Origin: Ciceribacter ferrooxidans
Lineage (GTDB): Bacteria; Pseudomonadota; Alphaproteobacteria; Rhizobiales; Rhizobiaceae
Assembly: GCF_004137355.1 (NCBI RefSeq)
Contig: NZ_SDVB01000253.1
Location: forward strand, 1-64,000
Reading direction: 5' to 3'
Length of the DNA stretch: 64,000 bases
The notes below the pieces were generated by a model. That model was given only the letters and a program-made list of their open reading frames with translations, had not been told where the DNA came from and made no database searches. Both the position numbers and the translations under genes were made by a program. Shown one piece after another: positions 1 through 9,333 of the stretch; position 1 is the stretch's first letter; the number at the start of each line of letters is the position of its first letter.

Positions 1-21
1 CCTTTTTGCTTCAAAGAGTAA

Positions 22-98
<77 letters not shown>

Positions 99-122
99 AC
101 AACAATCCCTGCGATAACAAAG

Positions 123-144
123 AGCCCCCTCCGCGGGGCTTTCT
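123..144 (+). terminator. Rho-independent terminator after tRNA-fMet
   Basis: The stem AGCCCC/GGGGCT has a six-base loop and is followed by TTCT. It sits where the tRNA transcript should end. Confidence 0.6.
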
Positions 145-385
145 GCGTTTCTACGCCACCAAAACCAATCCCATAAACCAAAGCCCCACAGCCAGATACC
201 GCAGAGGCACAAAAATCCCCCTCCTGTTCAGGCAGGTCCTTCGATCCCGTCGGAAAGTCTCCGCCGCATCCACCATCCCTCATTGCACAGACCAGCATCC
301 CGTTCGCAAAAGGAGGGAACATCTCCAGCGTCGGCTGGTTAGGCTGCGCGTATCTCAACACGAATGAAGACGAAGGGTATCTCTC

Positions 386-712
386 ATGCACGTCAAGGAG
401 ATAATCTCGACACATCCCCGGGTTCAGAGCAACACGGCTGATTCGTTGTTGCGCTGCACCGAGAAATGCTATGCCTGTACGCGGACCTGCACCAGTTGCG
501 CCGATGCGTGCCTCGCCGAGGAAAACGTCAAGGAACTGACGCAGTGTATTCGCCGCAACCTGGACTGCGCCGACATTTGTGCGGCGACGGGTTCCATGGC
601 CTCGCGCCGAACGGGATCGAACATGGACGTCCTGCACGCGGTCGTTCAGGCCTGCGCGGAGGCGTGCTGCGTGTGCGCCGAAGAGTGCCGGAAACATGCC
701 GCACGTCACTAG
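386..712 (+). CDS. DUF326 cysteine-rich four-helix copper-binding protein, shortened by an in-frame stop
   Basis: The 108-residue product has the paired-cysteine repeats of DUF326/Csp-type copper storage proteins (for example CYACTRTC, CADAC, CADIC, CAEACCVCAEEC). In this family, cytosolic four-helix bundles hold Cu(I) through Cys residues lining the core. The ATG follows a purine-rich GAAGGG stretch. The frame is cut by TAG at 710-712, but family-like sequence (HCRVCADA, CEEAC) continues in the same frame to a TGA at 785-787. The last helix is therefore missing from the product. It may be a young pseudogene or a working shorter form; the lost helix would carry several metal-binding Cys. Confidence 0.75.
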   Translation: MHVKEIISTHPRVQSNTADSLLRCTEKCYACTRTCTSCADACLAEENVKELTQCIRRNLDCADICAATGSMASRRTGSNMDVLHAVVQACAEACCVCAEECRKHAARH

Positions 713-787
713 CATTGCCGCGTGTGCGCCGACGCCCGCCGGAGCTGCGAGGAGGCTTGCCGCCGCGCCTTGCCTCAGATCCACTGA
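713..787 (+). pseudogene. Detached C-terminal helix of the DUF326 gene
   Basis: The reading frame of the preceding gene continues past TAG for 24 codons and ends at TGA. It encodes HCRVCADA then RRSCEEACRRAL, matching the expected last helix of DUF326 proteins. One expected Cys codon reads CGC (Arg) instead of TGC, which fits relaxed selection after the nonsense change. This is read from the sequence plus family knowledge; sequencing error cannot be excluded. Confidence 0.6.
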
Positions 788-814
788 CCCTGTGACGGCC
801 GCCTCGGCATCGTC

Positions 815-1702
815 TCAGCGCATCTCGAAGCGGACCGGCGCCACAATCGTCGTGCTGGCGCCCGGTGGTGGCGCCGGGACGGGAGAGGCGCGGCGCACAA
901 GCTGGAGCACCGCCTCGTCGAGGATGGCGTGACCGGACGACCTCGAGAGCTGGACGGAAAGCACGTTGCCGGAAGTGTCGATCCGGAAACGCACATAGAC
1001 CGTGCCTTCCTGATGAGCCGATCGCGCCGCCGCAGGATAGCGTTTTCTCCGTTCGAGATGTGCCATGAGCCGAGATTGCCAGCGCGCGGGAGAGACTGCC
1101 GCACCCCGGCCGGCGGTTGTCTCGGAAGCTGCAGTGCGTTCGGACTTGGTGACGTCGATCGTGGCTTTGCGGGCCGCCTGCGAGGGCGGCGGTGCCTTGT
1201 GGGCGGGTGCCGGCTTCGGGGCCGCAGGGCGGGTGACAGGCACGGGAACCTCGACGTTTTCGAGAGCCGCAAGAACCTGCTGTTCGACCGGTTTCGACTC
1301 GACCTGCTGCGGTGGCACGGTCGCCGGTTCGGGGCTGGGGACGACCTTCTCCGCCGGTCTGTCCTCCGCCGGAGTGATCGGTTCCGGCGTCGTCTTATTG
1401 TTTGTCTCCAACGGCTTCGGTTCGTCGGGCGCTGGATCTGCTGCAGGGGAGATGATCTCCTCCGCATCCACATTGTCGGAAAAGATCTCTTCTTCTTCCC
1501 GGGTTTCCGTCGCTTCCGGTTCTGCGGCGAGCTCGATCATGATCGCCGCCTGCGGGCCCGGATCGGCGCCGATCTCCGGGGGCGTGTGCATCATAACGGC
1601 AAGAGCGGCAGCGTGGGCGGATGCAACGATCAGTGCCGCAGTGCCCCAGGCGACACTGTCTCCGGCGAGACTGCGGCGAAAGTCGTTGTGCAATACGGTC
1701 AC
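815..1702 (-). CDS. tonB: TonB energy transducer
   Basis: This 295-residue protein has the TonB layout: one N-terminal membrane helix at about residues 18-38, a long Pro/Ala/Glu-rich periplasmic spacer, and a C-terminal TonB domain at about 215-290 (YPAAARSA near the start and an ILDEAVLQLVRRASP block). It passes proton-motive force to outer-membrane receptors for siderophores, haem or vitamins. The start is GTG, overlapping the exbD stop by 4 bases (GTGA), so the two are translationally coupled. It is last in the exbB-exbD-tonB operon. Iron control by RirA or Irr is usual in rhizobia, but no clear box was identified. Confidence 0.9.
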   Translation of the reverse strand: MTVLHNDFRRSLAGDSVAWGTAALIVASAHAAALAVMMHTPPEIGADPGPQAAIMIELAAEPEATETREEEEIFSDNVDAEEIISPAADPAPDEPKPLETNNKTTPEPITPAEDRPAEKVVPSPEPATVPPQQVESKPVEQQVLAALENVEVPVPVTRPAAPKPAPAHKAPPPSQAARKATIDVTKSERTAASETTAGRGAAVSPARWQSRLMAHLERRKRYPAAARSAHQEGTVYVRFRIDTSGNVLSVQLSRSSGHAILDEAVLQLVRRASPVPAPPPGASTTIVAPVRFEMR

Positions 1703-2172
1703 GGCACGTTCGCCTCACTGCGCGGCGCTGCCCCGACCTCTTCTGTGGCAACCCGCCCGCTCTCAAGGCCCACCAGCGCGATCTTCAGGTAGCCGGCATC
1801 GCGCACGAGATTCATGACCTCCATGAAGTGTCCATAGTCGACGACCTTGTCAGCCCGAAGGAAAATGCGGCTCTCGTGATCTCCTTTGGTTACCTGTTCG
1901 AGGCTCGTCCTCAGGCCGTCCCGACTGACGGGGATATCGCCGAGCATCAGGGATAGATCGTCCTTGAGCGTAAGGTAGATTGGCTTTTCAGGCCGCGGAG
2001 CCGCCTTCGCCGTCGACGCCGGCAGGTCGACATTGGCGTCAACTGTGGCCAGCGGCGCGGCCACCATAAAGATGATGAGGAGCACCAGGATGACGTCGAT
2101 AAACGGCGTGACGTTGATCTCGTGGTTTTCAGAGAGCTCGTCACCATGGCTTTCCCGAATTCCTCCGGCCAT
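1699..2172 (-). CDS. exbD: ExbD biopolymer transport protein
   Basis: The product has 157 residues with one N-terminal membrane helix (about 20-42) that carries the conserved Asp in NVTPFIDVILVLLIIFMV, the proton-path residue of the ExbD/TolR family. The periplasmic domain ends near residue 145. A GGAGAA ribosome site precedes the ATG. It is 4 bases downstream of exbB and overlaps tonB. Together with ExbB it forms the proton channel that drives TonB. TolR is the alternative family member, but the tonB linkage favours ExbD. Confidence 0.9.
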   Translation of the reverse strand: MAGGIRESHGDELSENHEINVTPFIDVILVLLIIFMVAAPLATVDANVDLPASTAKAAPRPEKPIYLTLKDDLSLMLGDIPVSRDGLRTSLEQVTKGDHESRIFLRADKVVDYGHFMEVMNLVRDAGYLKIALVGLESGRVATEEVGAAPRSEANVP

Positions 2173-2176
2173 CGAT

Positions 2177-3091
2177 CTATTCTCCAGCGGATGCCAGTTT
2201 CGCCCGACCCGGGTCGGCGAGATTCCGGAAATCGAGATCGCGGCTGACGATTCGTTCTATTTCAGCTGACGCGTCGGCAAGCAGATGCCGGTAGCCTGTC
2301 ACGGATCGCGCGAAGACATTATAGATGATGACGGCGGGAATGGCCGCCACGAGGCCGATCGCTGTGGCCAGCAGCGCTTCGGCAATCCCAGGAGCAACGA
2401 TTGCAAGGTTGGTTGTCTGTGCCTGCGAGATGCCGATGAATGAATTCATGATGCCCCAGACCGTACCAAACAGTCCGACGAACGGCGCCGTCGAGCCGAT
2501 CGTCGCCAGCACACCCGTGCCCCTCGCCATGCGGCGTCCCGCCCTTGCTTCAGTCCGTGCGAGAGCGGAGCCGACGCGCATCTTCAGGCCCTCACCGCCC
2601 GCGTGATCGATCGCCGGATCAGAGAGTTCGAATTCCTGTTGGGTAGCGAGAACCATGTCAGCGACCGTACCGCTCCGCCCAGCAAGCGCAACGAGCGCGC
2701 CCGCCATCGTGGGCGTTTCCGACAAGAGGCGCAGACCGCGGCTTGCGCGAAATCGCGCGGCGGCGAGTTGCAGTGTCTTGGCGAGCCATATGGTCCAGGT
2801 CACGACCGAGGCGAAGACCAGAGAAATCATTACTCCCTTGACCACGTTGTCTGCCGCGAGGAACATTCCCCAGGGCGAGAGATCGTGCGGCAAAGCGGGA
2901 GGAGGAACCTCGGCGGCAGCGTTGTCGATCGCAAACGGCCCTGCCGGCGGGGGCAGGGACGGCACGACCTCCGTCGTCGTCGGACCGCTCTGTTGCTGCG
3001 CAAGGGCTGCGGTGGTTGCGCCAGCGAGCCAGAGAACGGGGCATATTATGAGAAGAGCCGTGGTGGCGATTGGTAGGAAATGAAGCCGCAC
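2177..3091 (-). CDS. exbB: ExbB MotA/TolQ-family proton channel protein
   Basis: The 304-residue protein begins with a cleavable-looking signal (hydrophobic 8-31, ending ALAQQQ), then a Pro-rich linker of about 40 residues. The MotA/TolQ/ExbB domain follows, with membrane helices near 85-110, 195-220 and 240-265. The block TAPFVGLFGTVWGIMNSF is characteristic of ExbB. The extra signal and N-terminal extension are typical of the longer alphaproteobacterial ExbB. It is first in the exbB-exbD-tonB operon. The 260-base upstream gap holds an AT-rich tract (about 3160-3205 on the plus strand) that is the likely promoter area. Confidence 0.9.
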   Translation of the reverse strand: MRLHFLPIATTALLIICPVLWLAGATTAALAQQQSGPTTTEVVPSLPPPAGPFAIDNAAAEVPPPALPHDLSPWGMFLAADNVVKGVMISLVFASVVTWTIWLAKTLQLAAARFRASRGLRLLSETPTMAGALVALAGRSGTVADMVLATQQEFELSDPAIDHAGGEGLKMRVGSALARTEARAGRRMARGTGVLATIGSTAPFVGLFGTVWGIMNSFIGISQAQTTNLAIVAPGIAEALLATAIGLVAAIPAVIIYNVFARSVTGYRHLLADASAEIERIVSRDLDFRNLADPGRAKLASAGE

Positions 3092-3352
3092 CGTCAGGTC
3101 CTTTCACAAGATCAGGCCGGCATCGTGGTTTTTCGAGGCGCCGGCGCCGTGATTACCTCTCGTGGACCTGTAATAAACATGAGTAAAAAAGACAAGTAAT
3201 AATGCGAGGGCAGATGCGGGAATATCGGGTCCCCTCGCCAATGTGGGGGCGTGTGAGAGATCAGCGATCTCGCGGACAAACGCTCTCAGCGTGAAAGTGA
3301 GAGTCCACTCTGAAAGACAAAGGAAGAACGATGCGAGCCGGTGACCTGGAGA

Positions 3353-3643
3353 TTAGCGGCAGCCGTAATAGCGTTCCCATTGCTCTATGAGGTTGACACG
3401 CTGTGTCTCGTTGCGCGTGAGTTTCCCGAAGGGCGGGAAACATGCGCGCCCGAAAACGCTGCGCGCGCGGTCGGTTTTAAAACAATATCCCTTGGCGGCA
3501 TAAATGGCGTTTCGCTCGTACCAGAGCTCGTCACAGCTCATCCGGTCGTAATCCTGTGCGAACACCTGCTCGGAGGTGACGGCGCAGAGCGGAACGACAA
3601 TTGTGAGCATCAAGACTGCGGCGGATATTCTCTCTCGGGTCAT
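3353..3643 (-). CDS. Secreted YARHG-domain protein
   Basis: The protein has 96 residues: an N-terminal signal peptide (hydrophobic 8-24, ending VFAQ), then a short domain with CDELWYERNAIYAAKGYCF that matches the YARHG family of unknown function. The chosen ATG has a strong AGGAGG site 6-7 bases upstream; an upstream in-frame start would lack one. It probably acts in the periplasm. It lies 77 bases downstream of another small secreted protein on the same strand. No specific function can be assigned. Confidence 0.7.
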   Translation of the reverse strand: MTRERISAAVLMLTIVVPLCAVTSEQVFAQDYDRMSCDELWYERNAIYAAKGYCFKTDRARSVFGRACFPPFGKLTRNETQRVNLIEQWERYYGCR

Positions 3644-3720
3644 TGCTGGATCCTCCTGGAGCCGGTCGCGACCGCATATTAGCACAAGCCCACGCACGGA
3701 TACTGACACAGATCAAGACG

Positions 3721-4212
3721 CTATCCGCAAGGACCGTCCAACGTCGTCGCTCCTCGTTTGACGATCGGCGACCATGCCGCGGCACGGCTGGAGGGATAAC
3801 GGAATTCGATGTGGTGCAAGAGATCCGCCCGGCAGCTGGCTCGATGCTCGACACGACGATAGAGTAGCTCGCCGTCGCGCGTGCCGGAAAGGACAAACCA
3901 GGTCCGCCCTTCGGGCAAATAACTCAACGTCCAGCCGTCCTCTTCCAGCACGCCTGTGAGGAAGCGGCGGTATTCGGCGAGGGAACTCCCCATCGGATTC
4001 AGGCCGCCGAAGATCGTTACGCTGCCGCCGTCGGAACTCGTAAATGTCTGGCCGTCACCATTGTCCGGAGGCGATGCCCTGACGAAGCCTGCCGGTACGT
4101 CGGCACTTGTGCCGAAGCGGGCGTTGACATAGTGCTGCCAGTCCGCAGCGGCACCTGAGGAGCCGGTGACGAGAACGGCCAGGGCAAGCATCGGAACTGA
4201 TTTCATTCTCAT
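3721..4212 (-). CDS. Secreted protein of unknown function
   Basis: The protein has 163 residues with an N-terminal signal peptide (hydrophobic 6-22, AAADW at the cleavage area). The mature part contains YVNARFGTSADVP and a C-terminal block with two Cys (CRADLLHHIEFRYP and a final CG). The layout resembles small rhizobial exported proteins of about 160 residues, but I do not recognise a named family. A GGAGG site precedes the ATG. It is upstream of the YARHG gene and may share its transcript. Confidence 0.6.
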   Translation of the reverse strand: MRMKSVPMLALAVLVTGSSGAAADWQHYVNARFGTSADVPAGFVRASPPDNGDGQTFTSSDGGSVTIFGGLNPMGSSLAEYRRFLTGVLEEDGWTLSYLPEGRTWFVLSGTRDGELLYRRVEHRASCRADLLHHIEFRYPSSRAAAWSPIVKRGATTLDGPCG

Positions 4213-4281
4213 GTGGCCTCCGGATCAAGGGGGCATTTCGACAATGCCTGCGGGATCGCTACCAGCTCCCTTTGGCGATGC

Positions 4282-4311
4282 AAAAGACCGCCGGTGCTGT
4301 TACACCGGCGG
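4282..4311 (-). terminator. Rho-independent terminator of the glp operon
   Basis: On the minus strand a 9-bp stem CCGCCGGTG/CACCGGCGG with a six-base loop is followed by TCTTTTG. It lies 38 bases after glpV and closes the transporter operon, so no glpK follows in this transcript. Confidence 0.75.
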
Positions 4312-4348
4312 CCCTTGTCGTTGATCACGGGGCAGTACCCCGCCGCCG

Positions 4349-6070
4349 TTACTTTTGCCAGCTCTTGACGAGTTCGTCGTAGTTGACCGTAACCGCCTTT
4401 TCTTTCTCGTTTTCGACCTTCAGCTGCGGAGCGAGGTTGCCCTTCGAAACGGCATCCTTGTTCCAGTACTCGAGGTCATGCTCTTCGGCGAGCTTCGGAC
4501 CGACATCGCCCTGCACGCCGGCACGTTCGAGACGCTGAAGGACCTTTTCCTGCTCGGCACAAAGCGAGTCCATGGCTTCCTGTGCCGTCTTTGCGCCGGA
4601 GGAGGCGTCGCCGATTGCCTGCCACCACAGCTGGGCAAGCTTCGGGTAGTCCGGGACGTTGGTGCCGGTCGGCGACCACTGCAGGCGCGCCGGCGAGCGA
4701 TAGAACTCGATCAGGCCGCCGAGTTTCGGCGCACGATCGGTGAACGACTGATGGTCGAGGGTCGACTGACGGATGAAGGTCAGGCCGACATGGCTCTTCT
4801 TCACGTCGACTGTCTTCGAGGTGACGAACTGCGCGTAGAGCCATGCGGCCTTGGCGCGATCGTCCGGCGTCGACTTCATGAGTGTCCACGAGCCTGCGTC
4901 CTGATAGCCGAGCTTCATGCCGTCCTTCCAGTAGACGCCGTGTGGCGAGGGAGCAAAGCGCCACTTCGGCGTGCCGTCTTCATTCACGACGGGCAGACCT
5001 TCCTTGACGAAATCAGCCGTGAACGCCGTGTAGGTGAACATCTGCTGGGCGATTTCACCCTGGGACGGAACCGGACCGGATTCGGAGAAGGTCATGCCGT
5101 TGGCGGCCGCCGGCGCGTAGGCCTTCATCCAATCGAGATATTTCTGGATCGAGTAGACAGCGGCGGGGCCGTTGGTGTCACCACCGCGAGCAACGCAGGA
5201 ACCAACCGGACGCGAGTTCTCGTCGACCTTGATACCCCATTCGTCGACGGGCTTGCCATTCGGAATGCCGCGATCGCCGTTCCCGGCCATGGACAGCCAT
5301 GCATCGGTAAAGCGCCAGCCGAGGGACGGATCCTTCTTGCCGTAGTCCATGTGACCATAGACTTTCTTGCCGTCGATCTCGCGACCGGTGAAGAACTCGG
5401 CAATATCTTCGTAAGCCGACCAGTTGACCGGCACACCGAGGTCGTAACCGTACTTGGCCTTGAAGTCCGCCTTGTTCTTTTCGTCGTTGAACCAGTCGTA
5501 GCGGAACCAGTAAAGGTTTGCGAACTGCTGGTCGGGCAACTGGTAGAGTTTGCCGTCCGGCGCCGTCGTAAACGACTTGCCGATGAAGTCGTCGATATCA
5601 AGATTGGGGTTGGTGACGTCCTTGCCTTCATTGGCCATGAAGTCGGTCAGCGCGCGGGCCTGCTGATAGCGCCAATGGGTACCGATCAGGTCCGAATCGT
5701 TGATGTAGGCGTCGTAGATGTTCTCGCCCGACTGCATCTGCGTCTGCAGTTTCTCCACGACGTCGCCCTCGCCGATCAGGTCGTGGGTGATCTTGATACC
5801 GGTGATGGCGGTGAAGGCGGGTGCGAGCACCTTGGATTCGTATTCGTGCGTGGTGATGGTCTCCGACACCACCTTGATGTCCATGCCGGCGAAAGGCTTC
5901 GCCGCATCGACGAACCACTGCATTTCCTTTTCCTGGTCGGCGCGCGAGAGCGTCGAGAGATCCCCCACCTCCTTGTCCAGGAACTGTTTTGCCTCATCCA
6001 TTCCGGCGAAGGCGGTGCCGGTCAGTGCCAGCAGCATGGCTGCCGTAGTCGTCAAGAGATGCCGTCGCAT
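4349..6070 (-). CDS. glpV: Glycerol ABC transporter, periplasmic binding protein
   Basis: The 573-residue protein has a signal peptide (MRRHLL through AFAG, about 22 residues) and a type-1 extracellular solute-binding fold. It matches the long (about 570 residue) sugar-type binding proteins that accompany the rhizobial glycerol transporter described in Rhizobium leguminosarum. It captures glycerol in the periplasm and delivers it to GlpP/GlpQ. The start was set at an ATG with GGGAGGA upstream and directly before the signal peptide; a longer open frame upstream is not signal-like. It is the last gene of the operon. Confidence 0.88.
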   Translation of the reverse strand: MRRHLLTTTAAMLLALTGTAFAGMDEAKQFLDKEVGDLSTLSRADQEKEMQWFVDAAKPFAGMDIKVVSETITTHEYESKVLAPAFTAITGIKITHDLIGEGDVVEKLQTQMQSGENIYDAYINDSDLIGTHWRYQQARALTDFMANEGKDVTNPNLDIDDFIGKSFTTAPDGKLYQLPDQQFANLYWFRYDWFNDEKNKADFKAKYGYDLGVPVNWSAYEDIAEFFTGREIDGKKVYGHMDYGKKDPSLGWRFTDAWLSMAGNGDRGIPNGKPVDEWGIKVDENSRPVGSCVARGGDTNGPAAVYSIQKYLDWMKAYAPAAANGMTFSESGPVPSQGEIAQQMFTYTAFTADFVKEGLPVVNEDGTPKWRFAPSPHGVYWKDGMKLGYQDAGSWTLMKSTPDDRAKAAWLYAQFVTSKTVDVKKSHVGLTFIRQSTLDHQSFTDRAPKLGGLIEFYRSPARLQWSPTGTNVPDYPKLAQLWWQAIGDASSGAKTAQEAMDSLCAEQEKVLQRLERAGVQGDVGPKLAEEHDLEYWNKDAVSKGNLAPQLKVENEKEKAVTVNYDELVKSWQK

Positions 6071-6140
6071 TGTATCCTCCCAGGGTTTTGCGATTGCAGA
6101 TGCGAGTACCGGGCGCGGTGTTTGCGCCCATCTTTCTGCC

Positions 6141-6547
6141 CTAGACGAAGCGGAAAACGCCGATTGCGTAGACCACTGACAGGGCGAGAGCCCACCAAAG
6201 GTTCGAACCGAGAAGCCCGAGCCAAGCAAGATGGATGAATGCCGAACCGAGCAGCGAGACGAACAGCCGGTCCCCGCGGGTCGTTTCGAAGCGCAGGACA
6301 CCGACCCTCGGATTCCCGCCGGGTGCGGCGTATTCCCAAACGGCCATCAGAGCGATCAACAGTCCGATGGTGAGAAAGAACAGCGCCCCCGGAAACGACC
6401 AGGCCATCCAGCCGCCCGGTACCAGCGGAGCGAACCAGTCAATCATGCCATCCTTCGCGGGCAGCATGGAATAGAGCGCCAGCACCGCGCCGGCATAGAC
6501 GAGAAGGACCAGACCGAGTGGAAGCGGCCACCGACGTGCAGTATTCA

Positions 6548-6548
<1 letters not shown>
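6141..6548 (-). CDS. glpU: DUF2160 membrane protein of the glycerol transporter
   Basis: The protein has 135 residues with about four hydrophobic segments (near 11-28, 45-65, 85-108, 112-130) and belongs to DUF2160. The family is found in the glpSTPQUV operon; its exact job is not established. The ATG shares one base with the glpQ stop (TGATG), indicating coupled translation. Its place between the permease and binding-protein genes supports a role as an accessory membrane subunit. Confidence 0.85.
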
Positions 6549-7366
<818 letters not shown>

Positions 7367-7381
7367 GATCTCGTCTCCACC

Positions 7382-8248
7382 CTAGTTCTGCGCGTCGTGA
7401 CTGGTCATGACCGTGTAGAAGATCCATGACAGCAGCAGGATGATCAGGAAGTAGATGATTGACATCGCCGCAGCCGGACCGAGGTCGAACTGACCGACCG
7501 CCATCTTGACGAGGTCGATCGAAAGGAAGGTCGTGGAGTTGCCGGGGCCTCCGCCGGTGACGACGAACGGTTCCGTGTAGATCATGAAGCTGTCCATAAA
7601 ACGTAGCAGCACGGCAATCAGCAGGACGCGCTTCATCTTCGGAAGCTGGATGTAGCGGAAAACGGACCAGCGCGAGGCGCCATCGATTTTGGCCGCCTGG
7701 TAATATGCGTCCGGGATCGAGACGAGGCCGGCATAGCAGAGGAGCACCACCAGGCTCGTCCAGTGCCAGACATCCATCACGATGACGGTAATCCAGGCAT
7801 CGGTCGGATCTTGTACATAATTGTAATCGAGGCCGACTGCCTCCAGGGAGCGGCCTAGAAGCCCGATGTCGACACGACCGAAGACCTGCCAGATCGTACC
7901 GACGACGTTCCACGGTATGAGGAGTGGAAGGGCCATAAGGACGAGGCATACCGGCACGCCGAGGCCGGACTTCGGCATGTTGAGAGCAATGAAGATCCCG
8001 AGGGGGATTTCGATCGCCAGAATGACGAACGAGAAGATCAGATTCCGCAGCAGCGCATCCCAGAAGCGGTCGGAATGTAAGATTTCCAGGAACCAATCGG
8101 TACCGGCCCAGAAGAATTCGTTGTTCCCGAACGTATCCTGTACCGAGTAGTTGACCACGGTCATCAGCGGAATGACGGCCGAGAAGGCGACCAGCACAAG
8201 CACCGGCAGAACCAGGAACCAGGCTTTGTTGTTCCACGTCTTCTGCAT
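7382..8248 (-). CDS. glpP: Glycerol ABC transporter permease
   Basis: The product has 288 residues and is a MalF-type permease with six membrane helices and a good EAA loop (YYQAAKIDGASRWSVFRYI) that docks on the ATPase subunits. It forms the transmembrane pore with GlpQ. It lies only 3 bases after glpT and 15 before glpQ, within one transcript. Confidence 0.88.
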   Translation of the reverse strand: MQKTWNNKAWFLVLPVLVLVAFSAVIPLMTVVNYSVQDTFGNNEFFWAGTDWFLEILHSDRFWDALLRNLIFSFVILAIEIPLGIFIALNMPKSGLGVPVCLVLMALPLLIPWNVVGTIWQVFGRVDIGLLGRSLEAVGLDYNYVQDPTDAWITVIVMDVWHWTSLVVLLCYAGLVSIPDAYYQAAKIDGASRWSVFRYIQLPKMKRVLLIAVLLRFMDSFMIYTEPFVVTGGGPGNSTTFLSIDLVKMAVGQFDLGPAAAMSIIYFLIILLLSWIFYTVMTSHDAQN

Positions 8249-8251
8249 TGT

Positions 8252-9322
8252 TCAGCCCCCCGTGCCGATGCGCCAGGAATCGGCGTACATGTTTATTTTC
8301 GTGGGCTCGAAGGTGACGCGCGCTTCGGCGGGTATCTCGCTGTCCTCCGGAACGACGATCGCCACCGAATGGCCTTCGAACCGGGCACGAACGATCTTCT
8401 GACGTCCTATATCCTCGACCTTGACGATGTTGACGGGCATGCCTTCGCGCCCAAGGCGCACGAACTCCGGACGAATGCCGAGTTCGACCTTGCTGGCCGC
8501 GCCGACGTTCGGGACAGCAGCAAGCGTGATCGTCTGATCGCCGACGGTGACCGTATTGCCCGCTACCTTCGCCGGTAGCAAATTCATGCCGGGGGAGCCG
8601 ATGAAGTAGCCGACGAAGGTGTGGCTTGGCCGTTCGAACAGCTCGACAGGTGTTCCGATCTGGACGATTTCGCCTTCATACATGACGACGACCTTGTCCG
8701 CGAAGGTGAGAGCCTCCGTCTGGTCGTGCGTCACGTAAACCATGGTGAAGCCGAACTGCTTGTGGAGGCGCTTCAGCTGCGAGCGCAAAACCCATTTCAT
8801 ATGCGGATCGATGACGGTCAGCGGCTCGTCGAAGAGAATGGCGTTGACGTCGTTGCGCACAAGGCCGCGGCCGAGCGAGATTTTTTGCTTCTGGTCGGCG
8901 GTAAGGCCGCGCGCCGTTCGCTTGGCCCAGCCCGTCAGGTCGATCATCTCGAGTATCTCGCGGACGCGACTGTCGACTTCGGCTTCGGGAACGTGCCGAT
9001 TCCGGAGTGGGAAGGCGAGGTTGTCGTAAACAGTCATCGTGTCGTAGATGACCGGGAACTGGAAGACCTGCGCGATGTTGCGGCGCTGCGTCGAAAGATT
9101 GGTGACGTCGAGCCCATCGAAAAGAATGCGCCCCTCGGACGGCCTCAGAAGCCCGGAGATGATGTTCAGCAAGGTCGTCTTGCCGCAACCGGAAGGGCCG
9201 AGTAGAGCGTAGGCGCCGCCGTCGTTCCATTCGTGATGCACTTCCTTCAGCGCGTAATCCTTTTCGGACTTCGGCGTCGGGCCGTAAGCGTGGCGGATAT
9301 GCTCAAGGGAGATCTTTGCCAT
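8252..9322 (-). CDS. glpT: Glycerol ABC transporter ATPase with degenerate signature motif
   Basis: The 356-residue protein is a MalK/UgpC-type ATPase with a C-terminal TOBE-like regulatory domain (about 250-350). Walker A is GPSGCGKT (42-49), Walker B with catalytic Glu is ILFDE (E166), and the switch His is present in VTHD (H199). The ABC signature, normally LSGGQ, reads LTADQ at 140-144. Its partner GlpS has an intact LSGGQ, so the signature is lost on only one side. It is not the glycerol-3-phosphate antiporter GlpT of E. coli. Confidence 0.88.
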   Translation of the reverse strand: MAKISLEHIRHAYGPTPKSEKDYALKEVHHEWNDGGAYALLGPSGCGKTTLLNIISGLLRPSEGRILFDGLDVTNLSTQRRNIAQVFQFPVIYDTMTVYDNLAFPLRNRHVPEAEVDSRVREILEMIDLTGWAKRTARGLTADQKQKISLGRGLVRNDVNAILFDEPLTVIDPHMKWVLRSQLKRLHKQFGFTMVYVTHDQTEALTFADKVVVMYEGEIVQIGTPVELFERPSHTFVGYFIGSPGMNLLPAKVAGNTVTVGDQTITLAAVPNVGAASKVELGIRPEFVRLGREGMPVNIVKVEDIGRQKIVRARFEGHSVAIVVPEDSEIPAEARVTFEPTKINMYADSWRIGTGG

Positions 9323-9333
9323 ATGCGCTCTCC

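Noticed and set aside
3141-3205. RirA/Irr iron box upstream of exbB
   Set aside because: The region is AT-rich and likely contains the promoter, but no dyad close to a known iron box could be defined by eye.
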